Assembly: GCA_910575055.1 (NCBI GenBank)
Contig: CAJTDC010000001.1
Span: 248,001-312,000, forward strand
Direction of reading: 5' to 3'
DNA length: 64,000 bases
Source: Clostridia bacterium
Lineage (GTDB): Bacteria > Bacillota > Clostridia > Lachnospirales > Anaerotignaceae
The translations under genes were made by a program, and so were the position numbers. Under the pieces are notes generated by a model. The model did not search any database, was not told the origin of the DNA, and saw only the letters and a program-made list of their open reading frames with translations. Numbering within the stretch: the stretch's first letter is position 1; the number at the start of each line of letters is the position of its first letter. Below, piece by piece: positions 19,592 to 28,557 of this stretch.

Positions 19592-21577
19592 TTACAACAA
19601 ACTTCCAATATTTAAAAACAGAGGTGCAAAAACCAATGCTACAATCGTCATTAGTTTTATCAAAATATTGATAGAAGGGCCAGAAGTATCTTTAAATGGG
19701 TCGCCTACTGTATCCCCTACTACTGCCGCTTTATGGGCATCACTACCCTTTCCGCCATGACTGCCTTCTTCAATATATTTTTTAGCATTATCCCAGCTAC
19801 CGCCCGCATTAGACATAAATATTGCCATCATAACACCTGTTACAAGTGCACCAGCAAGCAAACCACCTAATGCTCCAGTACCCAAAAATATACCTACAAT
19901 TAATGGCACTACAACTGCCATAATACCAGGTATAAGCATTTCTTTCAATGCTGCTGTGGTAGAAATTTCAACACATTTTTTATAGTCCGGTTTTGCTGTA
20001 CCTTCCATAATGCCTGGTATTGTACGAAATTGTCTTCTTACTTCTTCAATCATTTGGAATGCTGCTTTTCCTACAGACTCCATTGTAAATGCAGAAAACA
20101 AAAACGGAAGCATACCACCTATAAACAGACCTATAATAACTCTAGGCTCTAATATAGAAATACTACTTAATGAAACTGCTTCTGCATAAGAAACAAACAA
20201 AGCTAATGCTGTTAATGCCGCAGAACCTATTGCAAATCCTTTTCCCATAGCTGCCGTAGTATTTCCTACTGCATCTAATTTATCTGTAATTTCTCTAACA
20301 GTATGTTCTAATCCGCTCATCTCTGCAATACCACCTGCATTATCTGCAATAGGTCCATAAGCATCTACTGCAACTGTAATACCTGTAGTGGAAAGCATAC
20401 CTACCGCTGCTAATGCAATACCATATAATCCACTTACACTATATGCTGCAAAAATACCTATACAAATCAATATTACAGGTATTGCTGTAGACTGCATACC
20501 TACTGCCAAACCACTTATAATTGCTGTTGCTGGACCTGTTTCTGCTTGATCTGCTATTTTTTTGACAAAATTATAATCTGCAGAAGTATATACTTCTGTA
20601 ATTCTTCCAATCAAAAGTCCTACTGCTAAACCTGCTATCACTGAAATAGCTGCTTTCATGTTGCCAAAAAGCATATTGCTTAACACCAAAGAACCTATTA
20701 CAACAATCGCCGCAGAAATATAAGAACCCATTGTTAATGCTTTTTGAGGATTGTTATTTCCTCCATGTACAAAAAATGTAGCAATAATAGATGCCAATAT
20801 ACCACAGGCAGAAAGTACTAAAGGAAATAATGCTCCTTCTGCACTAAAATACACAATACCTAATGTCACCGCAGAAACAATAGAACCAACATAGGACTCA
20901 AATAAGTCTGCTCCCATACCAGCTACGTCACCTACATTATCTCCTACATTATCTGCAATAACAGCAGGATTACGAGGGTCATCTTCTGGTATACCTGCTT
21001 CTACTTTACCTACTAAGTCTGCACCAACGTCAGCTGCCTTAGTATAAATACCGCCACCTACACGTCCAAACAATGCAATAGAGGAAGCACCTAAACTAAA
21101 TCCAGAAAGTACAGCTACATCTTTTGTGATAATATACACAACACTTACACCCAACAGTCCTAGCCCTACTACAGACATCCCCATAACAGCACCGCCTGAA
21201 AACGCTGTAGAAAGTGCTTTATTCATACCTCCTGTTTTTGCACCATTTGCTGTACGGACATTTGCTTTTGTTGCTACATTCATACCAAAATAACCTGCTA
21301 ATGTAGAAAACAATGCTCCTACTGCAAAACAAATTGCTGTAGTAATACCAATACCTAAACAAATCAGTACAAATAATACTAATACAAATATTATCAGTAT
21401 TTTATATTCTGCTTTTAAAAAGGCATTTGCACCATCTCTTATGGCAAGTGCTATTTCCTGCATACGTTCTGTACCTTCTTCTTGCCTGCTAATTTTTGAT
21501 GCTAATGTAAAAGCAAATATCAGTGCTATTATACCTAATATTGGTGCAGCAAAAATCATACTATCTGAAAATTCCAT
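19592..21577 (-). CDS. hppA: Membrane-bound pyrophosphatase (K+-type ion pump)
   Basis: This 661-residue integral membrane enzyme couples pyrophosphate hydrolysis to export of Na+ or H+. The substrate site is clear: [20 protein letters not shown], then [20 protein letters not shown], and near the C-terminus [19 protein letters not shown]. In [10 protein letters not shown] (438-447) the residue after GNTT is Ala442; alanine there marks the K+-dependent class, whereas lysine marks the K+-independent class. Most K+-dependent enzymes of anaerobic Clostridia pump Na+, but the ion cannot be settled from these motifs. About 16 membrane helices are expected. The gene is monocistronic. Confidence 0.97.
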   Translation of the reverse strand: MEFSDSMIFAAPILGIIALIFAFTLASKISRQEEGTERMQEIALAIRDGANAFLKAEYKILIIFVLVLFVLICLGIGITTAICFAVGALFSTLAGYFGMNVATKANVRTANGAKTGGMNKALSTAFSGGAVMGMSVVGLGLLGVSVVYIITKDVAVLSGFSLGASSIALFGRVGGGIYTKAADVGADLVGKVEAGIPEDDPRNPAVIADNVGDNVGDVAGMGADLFESYVGSIVSAVTLGIVYFSAEGALFPLVLSACGILASIIATFFVHGGNNNPQKALTMGSYISAAIVVIGSLVLSNMLFGNMKAAISVIAGLAVGLLIGRITEVYTSADYNFVKKIADQAETGPATAIISGLAVGMQSTAIPVILICIGIFAAYSVSGLYGIALAAVGMLSTTGITVAVDAYGPIADNAGGIAEMSGLEHTVREITDKLDAVGNTTAAMGKGFAIGSAALTALALFVSYAEAVSLSSISILEPRVIIGLFIGGMLPFLFSAFTMESVGKAAFQMIEEVRRQFRTIPGIMEGTAKPDYKKCVEISTTAALKEMLIPGIMAVVVPLIVGIFLGTGALGGLLAGALVTGVMMAIFMSNAGGSWDNAKKYIEEGSHGGKGSDAHKAAVVGDTVGDPFKDTSGPSINILIKLMTIVALVFAPLFLNIGSLL

Positions 21578-21606
21578 AAAAATCCTCCTTTTACTGTTTT
21601 ATTATT

Positions 21607-21635
21607 ATTATAAACAATAAAAGGAGTTTTGTCAT
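21607..21635 (-). promoter_or_regulatory. Sigma-A-type promoter for hppA
   Basis: On the minus strand ATGACA (21630-21635) and a perfect TATAAT (21607-21612) are 17 bp apart, 30 bp upstream of the hppA start. The leader would be very short. Confidence 0.6.
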
Positions 21636-21679
21636 TATCAAATCAAATTTATATTTTTTTATATTTTTACTTTATGGTA

Positions 21680-22039
21680 TCAAAATGTTATTTCTTCTAA
21701 TATCACATAAAACATATCACTATCTGTTATAAATTCTACTTGCAAAGTAATTCCGTTTTTTATGTTATAAGTAAAAAGGTCAAAATATGCCATATAGCCA
21801 TATTCTGTTTGTATTAGTTTTAGTGCATCTGTATACAATGTTTCATACGGAAAATCAATATAAACTGGTTTACGTTTTTTATTTCCATAACGTAATGCTA
21901 CATAAATATCACTTTGTTTTACACAACTACTGTCAAATTTATCAATAAATGCAATACTATCACATTTTGCTAAAACTGCAACGGCTTCTTTTAAAAAAGT
22001 AGATATTTCTTTTTCAACATTTTTTGTTATTTTTATCAT
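21680..22039 (-). CDS. Uncharacterised 119-residue protein
   Basis: This is a soluble, mixed alpha/beta protein with no signal peptide, membrane segment or metal motif. It has an N-terminal amphipathic helix (VEKEISTFLKEAVAVLAKC), a conserved-looking centre VYIDFPYETLYTDALKLIQ and a C-terminal beta pair ending VILEEITF. A start with an upstream AAGGGATATC ribosome binding site and its position 12 bp after the AEC transporter gene suggest it is translated from the same message. I do not recognise the family. Confidence 0.6.
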   Translation of the reverse strand: MIKITKNVEKEISTFLKEAVAVLAKCDSIAFIDKFDSSCVKQSDIYVALRYGNKKRKPVYIDFPYETLYTDALKLIQTEYGYMAYFDLFTYNIKNGITLQVEFITDSDMFYVILEEITF

Positions 22040-22051
22040 ATGATATCCCTT

Positions 22052-22972
22052 TTAGCACAAAAATTTTGCAATAAGAGGAAGTGTAATTACAGAAAGCACT
22101 GTTGATACAAATACATACTCGGATGCTCTTTTTTCATCATTTCCATATCCTCCTGCAAAAGAAGGTAATGCCGCCGCTGCTGGTGTTGCCATCAATATTA
22201 CAATAACACCTAATGCAATACCATCTAAAAACATTCCCAATAATAATTTTGTTATAACAGGCATTATAATGAGTGTAAAAAAGCTAAATATATATACACT
22301 TTTATCTTGAAGTACCTGCTTTACTTTTGCCTCTGCCAAAAGAGAACCTATTACAATCATAGAAAGGCATACTGTTGTAATCGAAGCATAATTTAAAGCA
22401 TTATAAAGGGGTTCAGGCAATGATATAGAATTGACAAAAAGCACAACACCTATTATTGCAGAAAAACAAATTAAATTGCAAAAAGCATCTTTTACCATTT
22501 TTGCTGGTGGTTTTGCTGTGCCACATTTATAAGAAAACAATACAGAACAAGCAGTAAACAAATAAACATTACTTGCAAACATTACAGCAACACAAAATAT
22601 TAATCCCTCTGCTCCAAACATTGCTGTAACAAGAGGTTGTCCCATAAATATTACATTGCTGTAAACGCCACCTCCTGCAAAAAGTCCAAGTTGTGGAAAG
22701 TCCATTTTTAAACATTTTCCTACAACAAAAAATATCACTGTTCCTAGTAAACACATCAAAAGTGTTCCACCACCTGTTTTTAAAAATCCAATCAATATTT
22801 CATGAGAATATTCTCTTTGAAGCAATACCACCATATTTGCAGGTACTGCTACTTTTGTTAATACAATAGAAAGTCCTTTTGTGTCCTTTAAATATCCTGT
22901 TTTACTCAATAAAAAACCTACTACCATCAACAATACCATTGTTGTAAGCTGTCCAACTACTGCTAACGCCAC
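22052..22972 (-). CDS. AEC-family (auxin efflux carrier type) transporter
   Basis: This 306-residue permease of the bile/arsenite/riboflavin transporter superfamily has about ten membrane helices in two inverted five-helix repeats. The N-terminal helix (VVGQLTTMVLLMVVGFLLSKTGYL) and the Asn/Pro-containing broken helices (AVPANMVVLL, ATPAAAALPSFAGGYGND) are typical of AEC proteins such as bacterial malate permeases. The substrate is most likely an organic acid, but context does not say which. It begins about 65 bp downstream of the MATE gene. Confidence 0.88.
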   Translation of the reverse strand: MALAVVGQLTTMVLLMVVGFLLSKTGYLKDTKGLSIVLTKVAVPANMVVLLQREYSHEILIGFLKTGGGTLLMCLLGTVIFFVVGKCLKMDFPQLGLFAGGGVYSNVIFMGQPLVTAMFGAEGLIFCVAVMFASNVYLFTACSVLFSYKCGTAKPPAKMVKDAFCNLICFSAIIGVVLFVNSISLPEPLYNALNYASITTVCLSMIVIGSLLAEAKVKQVLQDKSVYIFSFFTLIIMPVITKLLLGMFLDGIALGVIVILMATPAAAALPSFAGGYGNDEKRASEYVFVSTVLSVITLPLIAKFLC

Positions 22973-23036
22973 ATCGCCATCTCCTTTTTTGCAAAACCAA
23001 ACACAATACTCTTACTACAATATAAAAATTCTTCTA

Positions 23037-24413
23037 TTACTCTTTTATCCATTCATTCAATTTTTTCATTTCTTTTAGTATAAAAAATGATACAATACAG
23101 CCTGATGTAATGTCTGCTACTGGTCCAGCTACTAATATACCATCTAAACCCCAAAACAGAGGAAATAGTATAATGAGCGGTATCAACAGTATTACTTGAC
23201 GAAGCATAGAAAGTATAGAGGCTTTTAATGCTTGTCCTGTTGCTTGAAAATAACCTGTAGATACAATTTGTACACCAGATATAAATATACCAAACATAAA
23301 TACTCTCATACTTTTTATAGCAAATGTCATAAATGTTGCATCACCAGAACCAAATATCACCAAAAGATATTTTGGAAAAAATACACAGCCTGCCCAGCCT
23401 ATTATAGAAAAAGCAGTTGCAACTTTAACAGTAAGCAAATAAGTATCTTTTATCCTTTGAGGCTTTTTTGCACCATAATTAAATCCTACAATAGGCTGTG
23501 CTCCTACACCAAGACCAATATTAATGCCTATCAATATAGCACTGACTTTTAATACAATACCCATAGCACTGAGTGCTACATCGCCTCCTACATTGCAAGC
23601 ATTTCCATAATGTACTAAAGAATTGTTTAATATAACTTGAAGCATAGTATTTGCAACTTGTACAATAAAACTAGATACGCCTAATGAACAAAAAGCAAAT
23701 ATTAATTTCAATTCAGGTTTGAAATACTGTTTTTTCAAACGCATTCTACTTTTTGTTTTAAAATAGCATACTAATATAATAGCAGACAATATTTGTGATG
23801 TGATTGTAGCTATAGCAGCACCTTTTACCCCCCAATGGAGCACAAATATATAAATAGGGTCTAATACTGTATTTAATATTGCACCTACCATCATACTCAT
23901 CATAGCCATTTTAGGGCTACCATCTGTACGTGCCATATTGGAAAGTCCTGCACCTACCATCATAAAAGGCATACCTATCAATATAATACTAGCATAATCT
24001 TTTGCATATTGCATAATAGTATCTGTTGCACCAAAAAGTTTCAGCATAGGCTCAAAAAAACAAAAACCTATACCGCAGACAATGAGACCTAATACAATCA
24101 ATATTGTCATCATATTTCCTAATACTTTTTCTGCTATATCAAATCTGCCTTCTCCTAGACGGATAGAAGCATAAGCACTACCTCCTGCCCCTACAAGCAT
24201 AGAAAGTGCTAATGCAATTGTCACAATAGGAAAAGCAACTGTTGTTGCTGCATTTCCCTGATAACCTACTCCTTGTCCTATAAATACCTGGTCTACAATA
24301 TTATACAAATTGTTTACCAAAAAAGAAATTACAGAAGGTACAGCAAAACTTTTCAGCAACTTTGAAACAGGTTCTATGCCTAATGGGTTTTCATTATCAT
24401 TTTGTTTATTCAT
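23037..24413 (-). CDS. MATE family efflux transporter (first of three)
   Basis: This 458-residue protein has twelve predicted membrane helices arranged as two MatE repeats. Characteristic segments are FAVPSVISFLVNNLYNIVDQVFIG in helix 1 and VGAQPIVGFNYGAKKPQRIKDTYLL after helix 8. The family exports cationic drugs or metabolites in exchange for Na+ or H+. It resembles the MepA branch in its PIVGFNYGAK loop, but no local regulator (MarR or riboswitch) is seen upstream. A preceding AGGAGG site supports the ATG start. Confidence 0.93.
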   Translation of the reverse strand: MNKQNDNENPLGIEPVSKLLKSFAVPSVISFLVNNLYNIVDQVFIGQGVGYQGNAATTVAFPIVTIALALSMLVGAGGSAYASIRLGEGRFDIAEKVLGNMMTILIVLGLIVCGIGFCFFEPMLKLFGATDTIMQYAKDYASIILIGMPFMMVGAGLSNMARTDGSPKMAMMSMMVGAILNTVLDPIYIFVLHWGVKGAAIATITSQILSAIILVCYFKTKSRMRLKKQYFKPELKLIFAFCSLGVSSFIVQVANTMLQVILNNSLVHYGNACNVGGDVALSAMGIVLKVSAILIGINIGLGVGAQPIVGFNYGAKKPQRIKDTYLLTVKVATAFSIIGWAGCVFFPKYLLVIFGSGDATFMTFAIKSMRVFMFGIFISGVQIVSTGYFQATGQALKASILSMLRQVILLIPLIILFPLFWGLDGILVAGPVADITSGCIVSFFILKEMKKLNEWIKE

Positions 24414-24624
24414 ACTATTCCTCCTTTGTCAATTATTTATAATATGAAAGGACAAATTGCCCTACACTGTGACTAAACAATACTTTTGCATATTTTGTCA
24501 TTTTATCATACTATCACATCTATTTTTGATATGCAATAATGAGTTTATATTACTTTTTATAATAATTAAAGTACACTACAATATAGTCATAAATTGCTTT
24601 TTATTTTTATATTGTATTTTGTAT

Positions 24625-25185
24625 TCACATTATTTGCATATGTTCTAACAATATTTTAATTCCCACTACAATCAATACCATTCCTCCCGCAACGGAAGCC
24701 TTTTTTTGTAAAAATGCTCCTAAATGTTTTCCCAATATACCTCCTATGTAACTTAAAACAAATGCTACAACACCTATAATAATACAAGCAAAAACAATAT
24801 TAACTTCTAATATGGCAAAACTAACCCCTATTGCAAGAGCATCAATACTTGTTGCGATTGCTTGAAGCACTAAATTTTTATTTGTCAGTATTGTTATATT
24901 TTTTTGTTCTTGCTGCTTTAAACTTTCCCATACCATACTGCCTCCTATCAACACAAGAAGAAAAAAAGCAATCCAATGGTCTATCGCTTCCATAGCACTT
25001 TTTACACTAATTCCTAAAAACCACCCTAACAAAGGCATTAAAAATTGAAATAAGCCAAAATAAATACCTTGTTTTAATGCTTCTTTTTTGCCAAAATAGC
25101 AAATAGATACTCCATTTGCAATAGAAACTGCAAAAGCGTCCATTGCTAAACTAAGTGCTATTAAAAAAATTGTCATTGTTTCCAT
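24625..25185 (-). CDS. mntP: Manganese efflux pump MntP
   Basis: This 186-residue DUF204 protein has six membrane helices. The two repeat halves carry the acidic signatures SLAMDAFAVSIANG (near residue 12) and SIDALAIGVSFAIL (near 113), whose Asp residues lie in the transport path. MntP removes excess Mn2+ from the cytoplasm. In many bacteria it is controlled by the yybP-ykoY manganese riboswitch. I looked in the about 100 bp upstream and did not find that motif. Confidence 0.95.
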   Translation of the reverse strand: METMTIFLIALSLAMDAFAVSIANGVSICYFGKKEALKQGIYFGLFQFLMPLLGWFLGISVKSAMEAIDHWIAFFLLVLIGGSMVWESLKQQEQKNITILTNKNLVLQAIATSIDALAIGVSFAILEVNIVFACIIIGVVAFVLSYIGGILGKHLGAFLQKKASVAGGMVLIVVGIKILLEHMQIM

Positions 25186-25280
25186 AAAAGTTCCCCTTCA
25201 TTATGTTTTTAATTACGATATGCTAAAAATGATATTGAAAGAACAAATATATTAATATACTATAAATAAAGAGAAAATAA

Positions 25281-25306
25281 AAAGAATGTACAAATGTACA
25301 TTCTTT
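25281..25306 (-). terminator. Terminator after the tRNA cluster
   Basis: An 11-bp perfect stem (25281-25291 with 25296-25306) with an AAAT loop is followed on the minus strand by TTTTATTTTC. It ends the Met-Glu-Val tRNA transcript. Confidence 0.88.
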
Positions 25307-25310
25307 ACTA

Positions 25311-25383
25311 TGGGAGTTACAGGGCTCGAACCTGTGACCCTCTGCTTGTAAGGCAGATGCTCTCCCAGCTGAGCTAAACTCCC
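25311..25383 (-). tRNA. tRNA-Val (UAC)
   Basis: This 73-nt gene folds as a full cloverleaf. The acceptor stem is GGGAGTT/AACTCCC, the anticodon loop CTTACAA gives anticodon UAC, and the T arm contains GGTTCGAGCCC. The 3' CCA is not encoded. It is the last gene of the three-tRNA cluster. Confidence 0.97.
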
Positions 25384-25419
25384 TCAAAACAGTAAATATA
25401 TTTACTTTTTATAACTTGC

Positions 25420-25491
25420 TGACCCGTAAGGGAATCGAACCCTTGTTTCAGCCGTGAGAGGGCCGCGTCTTGACCGCTTGACCAACGGGCC
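25420..25491 (-). tRNA. tRNA-Glu (CUC)
   Basis: This 72-nt cloverleaf has acceptor stem GGCCCGT/ACGGGTC (one G/U pair), anticodon loop CTCTCAC (anticodon CUC) and T loop GGTTCGATTCC. CCA is not encoded. A CUC isoacceptor is a supplementary species in a low-GC genome, where the UUC tRNA does most of the work. Confidence 0.95.
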
Positions 25492-25507
25492 TCATTAGAA
25501 AAAGTAA

Positions 25508-25581
25508 TAGCGGAGAAGGGATTTGAACCCCTGACACCGCGGGTATGAACCGCGTGCTCTAGCCAACTGAGCTACTCCGCC
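25508..25581 (-). tRNA. tRNA-Met (CAU), elongator type
   Basis: This 74-nt cloverleaf has acceptor GGCGGAG/CTCCGCT, anticodon loop TTCATAC (CAU) and T loop GGTTCAAATCC. It lacks the three G-C pairs below the anticodon and the mismatch at the acceptor end that mark initiators. The overall sequence fits elongator Met better than the Ile(k2C) species. CCA is not encoded. It is the first tRNA of the cluster. Confidence 0.93.
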
Positions 25582-25669
25582 ACATCAGCTATTTTCTTTT
25601 TACTTGCTTGCTACTTGACCTATTATAAAGGGCAATTTTATATTTGTCAATACTTTTTTTGACAATATT

Positions 25670-25978
25670 TTAATTTTTTGAATTGTTTACATAAAGCACT
25701 TCATTTGGCATAACAAGACCAAGCTGCTGTCTTGCTACTTTTTCAACATAAGCATCACTGTTGTAATACTCTTTTTCTCTAATATATTCTGCATTTTTTT
25801 GCTGTTCCTGTTGTATTTGTACTAAAATTTCTTCTGCTTCTTGTTTATATTTTCCATACATACTCAGTTGGCTTGCTATGCCTACTGAAATCGCAATAAA
25901 AAACAACACCATAAAAAATAATATAATTGTTCTGTCAAAAGGTCGTCTTCTTTTTACTGATTTTGTGGCTTTTTTCAT
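25670..25978 (-). CDS. divIC: Septum formation protein DivIC/FtsB family
   Basis: This 102-residue bitopic protein has a basic cytoplasmic tail (KKATKSVKRRRPFDR), one membrane helix (about 19-40) and an extracellular coiled coil (45-70). The DivIC/FtsB ending is YVEKVARQQLGLVMPNEVLYV. It forms the divisome scaffold with FtsL and DivIB. It closes the rqcP-yabP-yabQ-divIC run, the same order as in Bacillus subtilis. Confidence 0.93.
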   Translation of the reverse strand: MKKATKSVKRRRPFDRTIILFFMVLFFIAISVGIASQLSMYGKYKQEAEEILVQIQQEQQKNAEYIREKEYYNSDAYVEKVARQQLGLVMPNEVLYVNNSKN

Positions 25979-26026
25979 AATAAATTTCTCCTTTTGTATA
26001 AAAGACAGTTCCCTTTTCTGCTCCTT

Positions 26027-26539
26027 TTATTTTTTATGAAATAATATTTTTACATTTCTGCGAATATTTCTTTTCTTTATTTTTACATATCCTTTACAAA
26101 ATTGCAACACTTTTTTCATTTTTTTGCGAATAAAAGTATCTGTTTTTTTGACAGGTTTACGTATTAACATAAAAACAAGCCTAAAAGGCGTTAATAGTAT
26201 TGTAATAAAAGTAATGATTATTTTATGAATTATTGCAACAATTTTGTCAGAAATTCTGTTTATAATGGGGCTTAGTGTCAAAAAATATAATATCATTCCT
26301 AAAAAAGCCCCTATAATAACAAAAAAACGAATTTCGCCATGATTTTGCTGTAAAAGCATAAAAAATAGCAAAAATGCCATACCTAACCAATACAAAGCAT
26401 CTTCTAACTGTATTAATAGCATATTATGTGGTATCATTTTTCTAAAAATACGCAGTCCATCATATACAGCTGCAATCAAAGCACCTGCTAGTGTAATACA
26501 TAAAAACAGTCTTGCTTGTTCATTGAGAGAAAGTATCAT
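26027..26539 (-). CDS. yabQ: Spore cortex biosynthesis protein YabQ
   Basis: This 170-residue membrane protein has about four N-terminal helices, including LFLCITLAGALIAAVYDGLRIFR and LIQLEDALYWLGMAFLLFFML, and a long basic C-terminal tail. The D-x-L-R-I-x-R and ED-x-x-Y-W signatures are typical of YabQ, which is needed for cortex formation in B. subtilis and is made in the mother cell. It lies 15 bp after yabP. Confidence 0.93.
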   Translation of the reverse strand: MILSLNEQARLFLCITLAGALIAAVYDGLRIFRKMIPHNMLLIQLEDALYWLGMAFLLFFMLLQQNHGEIRFFVIIGAFLGMILYFLTLSPIINRISDKIVAIIHKIIITFITILLTPFRLVFMLIRKPVKKTDTFIRKKMKKVLQFCKGYVKIKKRNIRRNVKILFHKK

Positions 26540-26554
26540 ATCATTTTCCCCCTT

Positions 26555-26839
26555 TTATTTAAAAATACGGTTTAAAAAGCTATTTTTTCCCTTTGTTATG
26601 CCGTTTTCACTGTATTCTATGCTGTCTATTACACCATCAATACAAACTTCTCCTTCATCTAAATTAAGTTTACCCACATGAATATTATTTCCTCTAAGTA
26701 TAAGCATACCTTTTTCTGTTTCTGCTATAATGCTTTCTTCATCAAAAGATAATACATCTATTACACCAGTAATACTCATTCTTTCTCTGTCTTCTAAAGT
26801 CAATTTATGTCGTGTATCTTTTTTTGTTCCTTCTGCCAA
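26555..26839 (-). CDS. yabP: Sporulation protein YabP
   Basis: The frame extends back to 26875, but a GGAGGGG site lies six bases before a TTG at 26839, giving a start at MAEGTKKDTRHKLTLEDRE like YabP homologues; 94 residues. The protein has the YabP/YqfC beta fold: ERMSITGVIDVLSFDEESIIAETEKG, then ILRGNNIHVGKLNLDEGEV. YabP is produced in the mother cell under sigma-E in B. subtilis and pairs with YabQ. The same arrangement is kept here. Confidence 0.93.
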   Translation of the reverse strand: MAEGTKKDTRHKLTLEDRERMSITGVIDVLSFDEESIIAETEKGMLILRGNNIHVGKLNLDEGEVCIDGVIDSIEYSENGITKGKNSFLNRIFK

Positions 26840-26983
26840 AACAATCCCCTCCAAAAATAAAATACAAAGACACAATGATACTATCTTAAAGGTACAATAT
26901 TTTTGATATTTGTTCCAAAAAGAATATTTTAGCCTTTTGTCTTTGTTTCATTATATGGACAGAGCAGTCATTTCAGAACAATA

Positions 26984-27223
26984 TTACAAACTTTTATACA
27001 TACCAGAAGCATCTTCTTTTTTAGTAGCCTCGTTTAAACTAAGCACTTCTATTTTTGTAACACGGCTACCAAACTTTATTTCTATGATATCACCTATTTT
27101 CACATCAGCACCTGCTTTTACTATTTTTCCATTAATTGTTACACGTCCTGCATCACAGGCTTCATTTGCTATTGTTCTTCTTTTAATAATACGAGATACT
27201 TTTAAAAATTTATCTACTCTCAT
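26984..27223 (-). CDS. rqcP: RNA-binding S4 protein RqcP (YabO)
   Basis: This small S4-domain protein binds the 50S subunit with RqcH during ribosome-associated quality control, helping add alanine tails to stalled peptides. The S4 signature MRVDKFLKVSRIIKRRTIANEACDAGRV fills the first 30 residues, then INGKIVKAGADVKIGDIIEI. The frame opens at a GTG at 27232, but the AGAGG site overlaps that codon, so the ATG three codons later is used (79 residues). Confidence 0.93.
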   Translation of the reverse strand: MRVDKFLKVSRIIKRRTIANEACDAGRVTINGKIVKAGADVKIGDIIEIKFGSRVTKIEVLSLNEATKKEDASGMYKSL

Positions 27224-27266
27224 TTCTTTCACCTCTTTTTATTTTTTGATATATGCAGTGATAAAA

Positions 27267-27337
27267 AAATCTACACAAGTATTGTGTAGATTTACTGTTT
27301 TCAGCATGGTGTACCAATCCATTCAGTACACCATGCT
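27267..27337 (-). terminator. Two tandem hairpins after hup; the second is the terminator
   Basis: Reading down the minus strand after hup there is first a 12-bp perfect stem (27303-27314 with 27326-27337, 11-base loop) with no T-run, then a second 12-bp perfect stem (27267-27278 with 27282-27293, 3-base loop) followed by TTTTTTTATC. The second is a standard terminator. The first may protect the hup message 3' end. Confidence 0.85.
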
Positions 27338-27343
27338 TTATTA

Positions 27344-27619
27344 TTATTTATTAATTGCGTCTTTTAATGCTTTACCTGCTTTAAATCTTGGAGCTTTTGA
27401 TGCTGGAATAGGCATTGTTTCTCCTGTTTGTGGATTTCTGCCTTCTCTTGCTGCTCTTTCTACTACTTCAAATGTTCCAAAGCCAACTAATTGTACTTTA
27501 CCATTTTTTTCTAATTCGTTTGTAACAACTTCCTCAAATGCTTTTAATGCTTTTTCAGCATCTTTTTTGCTCATTTCTGCTTTCTCAGCCATTGCTGCAA
27601 CTAAATCGGATTTATTCAT
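27344..27619 (-). CDS. hup: HU family DNA-binding protein
   Basis: This 91-residue histone-like protein has the HU signature GFGTFEVVERAAREGRNPQTGETMPIPASKAPRFKAGKALKDAI. The beta arm with the Asn-Pro tip (RNPQTGE) that kinks DNA is intact. It begins MNKSDLVAAMAEKAEMSKKDAEKAL with an AAGGAGG site. It sits between mazG and rqcP, a common Clostridia arrangement. Confidence 0.97.
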   Translation of the reverse strand: MNKSDLVAAMAEKAEMSKKDAEKALKAFEEVVTNELEKNGKVQLVGFGTFEVVERAAREGRNPQTGETMPIPASKAPRFKAGKALKDAINK

Positions 27620-27642
27620 ATTTTGTCCTCCTTATAAAAAAG

Positions 27643-28431
27643 TTATTCTTCTGTTGGACTTTTGCTGTGCTTCGTCTGCAACCAAAACAGTTCCAACTCC
27701 TCCAGAGTCATGTCAGAAAGACTTCTGTTGTCCATCAGAGCATATTGCTCGACACACTCAAATCTATTTATAAACTTTTTAACAGCTTTTGTCAAGGCAA
27801 ACTCTGGATTTATTTCTAAAAATATTGAAACATTTACCAAAGCAAGCAGCAAATCACCGAATTCTTTTTGTTGGCATTGCTGTGATTTTGTAAAAGAATG
27901 TTCAAATTCTTGAAGTTTTTTCTGTACATTTTGAATAGATTGTTCTATCGTTTCAAAACAAAAGCCTACTTGTTTTGCTTTTTTTTGTACTTTTTGAGCT
28001 TTTATCAGTGCTGGCAGTGCATCTGCAACATTTTTCATACTTTCTGATTGTGTTTTATAATTTTTTTCTTTCTTTTTTATTTGTTCCCAGTTTTGTGACA
28101 CCTCTTGAGGTGTATCTACTTTTTCATTTGAAAATATATGAGGGTGTCTTGTTATCATTTTTTCACTTATCGCTGTAATGACATCAGACAAGTTAAAGTT
28201 TCCTTGTTCTTGCTCTATTTGAGAATGAAATACCACTTGTAAAAGTACATCTCCTAATTCTTCTTTCAAATTTTGTATATCATTTTTTTCTATGGCATCT
28301 ACTGCTTCATAGGCTTCTTCCAGCATTGCCTCCTTTAATGTCTGATGTGTTTGTACCTTGTCCCAAGGACAACCATCTTCAGCACGCAAACGTGCTATAA
28401 TTTTTTTGAAGTCTTCTAGTGTATATTGCAA
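27643..28431 (-). CDS. mazG: Nucleoside triphosphate pyrophosphohydrolase MazG
   Basis: This 262-residue all-alpha NTPase hydrolyses dNTPs and NTPs to monophosphates and pyrophosphate, removing abnormal nucleotides. Both MazG repeats are present: the N-terminal one with CPWDKVQTHQTLKEAMLEEAYEAVDAIE and EELGDVLLQVVFH (metal-binding EExxD-type acids), and a more degenerate C-terminal one with EFGDLLLALVNVSIFL. It heads the mazG-hup-rqcP-yabP-yabQ-divIC run. Confidence 0.95.
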   Translation of the reverse strand: MQYTLEDFKKIIARLRAEDGCPWDKVQTHQTLKEAMLEEAYEAVDAIEKNDIQNLKEELGDVLLQVVFHSQIEQEQGNFNLSDVITAISEKMITRHPHIFSNEKVDTPQEVSQNWEQIKKKEKNYKTQSESMKNVADALPALIKAQKVQKKAKQVGFCFETIEQSIQNVQKKLQEFEHSFTKSQQCQQKEFGDLLLALVNVSIFLEINPEFALTKAVKKFINRFECVEQYALMDNRSLSDMTLEELELFWLQTKHSKSPTEE

Positions 28432-28467
28432 ATTGCTTTCCTCCTAAATTTCTATCAATATTGACAG

Positions 28468-28495
28468 TTGATAAATGTAATGTTTATGGTATAAT
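28468..28495 (+). promoter_or_regulatory. Promoter of nfnAB with extended -10
   Basis: TTGATA (28468-28473) and TATAAT (28490-28495) are 16 bp apart, with TGG just before the -10 (extended -10). It lies 65 bp before the nfnA start and faces away from mazG. Confidence 0.65.
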
Positions 28496-28557
28496 TGTAA
28501 CAAATTTCTTTCAAAAAACAATACATACAAATGTTTAAATAAAAAGGAGATGGAGAT

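Noticed and set aside
21570-21630. CTCCTTTTA complementary to the hppA ribosome binding site
   Set aside because: It lies upstream of the -10 box and would not be transcribed from the predicted promoter.
25186-25280. Search for a yybP-ykoY manganese riboswitch before mntP
   Set aside because: No aptamer-like conserved loops were seen in this short AT-rich gap.
28461-28495. Perfect TTGACA before nfnA
   Set aside because: It is 23 bp from the TATAAT box, too far. The TTGATA at 28468 with 16-bp spacing fits better.
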